Assembly: GCA_964415525.1 (NCBI GenBank)
Contig: CAYQAS010000030.1
Location: 1-41,027 of the forward strand
Origin: CAZPUI01 sp964415525
GTDB taxonomy: Bacteria; Acidobacteriota; Holophagae; Holophagales; Holophagaceae
DNA: 41,027 nt
Reading direction: 5' to 3'
Position 1 is the stretch's first letter. The number at the start of each line of letters is the position of its first letter. Both the position numbers and the translations under genes were made by a program. Positions 41,001-41,027 of the stretch are shown one piece after another. The notes beneath the pieces were generated by a model, which saw only the letters and a program-made list of their open reading frames with translations, made no database searches and was not told where the DNA came from.

Positions 41001-41027
41001 CGACATTCAGCTTGGGAAGCTGACGTT
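40974..41027 (-). tRNA. tRNA-Gly(CCC), 3' part; 5' end beyond window
   Basis: On the minus strand: anticodon stem TCAGC/GCTGA around loop TTCCCAA, so the anticodon is CCC (glycine GGG codons). A five-base variable loop, T-arm GACGG-TTCAATC-CCGTT, acceptor strand CGCCCGC, discriminator T and encoded CCA follow. About 22 bases at the 5' side lie beyond the window. It reads toward the convergent cca gene and ends directly at a hairpin terminator. Confidence 0.92.

Overview
The window is a high-GC bacterial chromosome segment with no plasmid, phage or insertion-sequence genes. The gene set fits Acidobacteriota of the Holophaga/Geothrix type: futalosine-route menaquinone synthesis (MqnE), a PilMNOPQ type IV pilus operon, flagellar rod genes behind a sigma-54 promoter, eukaryote-like kinase and phosphatases, a fused AroDE, and DUF2344, DUF4403 and LarC proteins. 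This assignment is inference from gene content; no rRNA or marker phylogeny was available.

Layout. 1-7322: a truncated hybrid sensor kinase, a secreted M64 metallopeptidase, a YhbY RNA-binding protein, a large FHA/GAF degenerate histidine kinase, then a coupled mqnE / 5-formyl-THF cyclo-ligase pair. 7481-13909: J-domain/TPR protein and PP2C phosphatase, then pilM-N-O-P-Q with its own sigma-70-like promoter and a strong terminator; this block is visibly less GC-rich than its surroundings. 13933-15157: a minus-strand cluster of a 3-hydroxyacyl-CoA dehydrogenase-like protein, a 50-residue membrane protein and a zinc-ribbon protein. 15419-19141: a tightly overlapping operon of PP2C phosphatase, short RdgC, an uncharacterised protein and a LysM-like/Amidase_3 cell-wall hydrolase. 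19110-21546: a membrane protein, AlgH/YqgE and a stand-alone DUF2344 protein. 21986-26099: a minus-strand operon of a degenerate NtrC-like regulator, a MoxR ATPase, a RodZ-like protein and an uncharacterised helical protein. 26260-29409: a secreted transglutaminase-like protein, then mazG-aroDE. 29623-32419: DUF1292, larC and a DUF1338/HglS-like oxygenase. 32488-34855: flgF-flgG-flgA. 34987-40846: Ser/Thr kinase with a TPR-like tail, DUF4403 protein and CCA-adding enzyme in an overlapping operon. 40974 onward: the 3' part of tRNA-Gly(CCC).

The most notable signal is a dispersed repeat of about 70 bp with three alignable copies. One is intergenic (20385-20457). The other two lie in frame inside protein genes, in the linker of LarC (31682-31749) and in the catalytic core of the CCA-adding enzyme just before its DxD metal motif (39487-39557). 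They are read in the same orientation but in different reading frames. This resembles the protein-invading palindromic elements known from Rickettsia. Other points of interest are an inverted duplication of the tRNA-Gly 3' end around a perfect hairpin, a near-consensus sigma-54 promoter before flgF, and a hairpin that presents the flgG ribosome-binding site in its loop.
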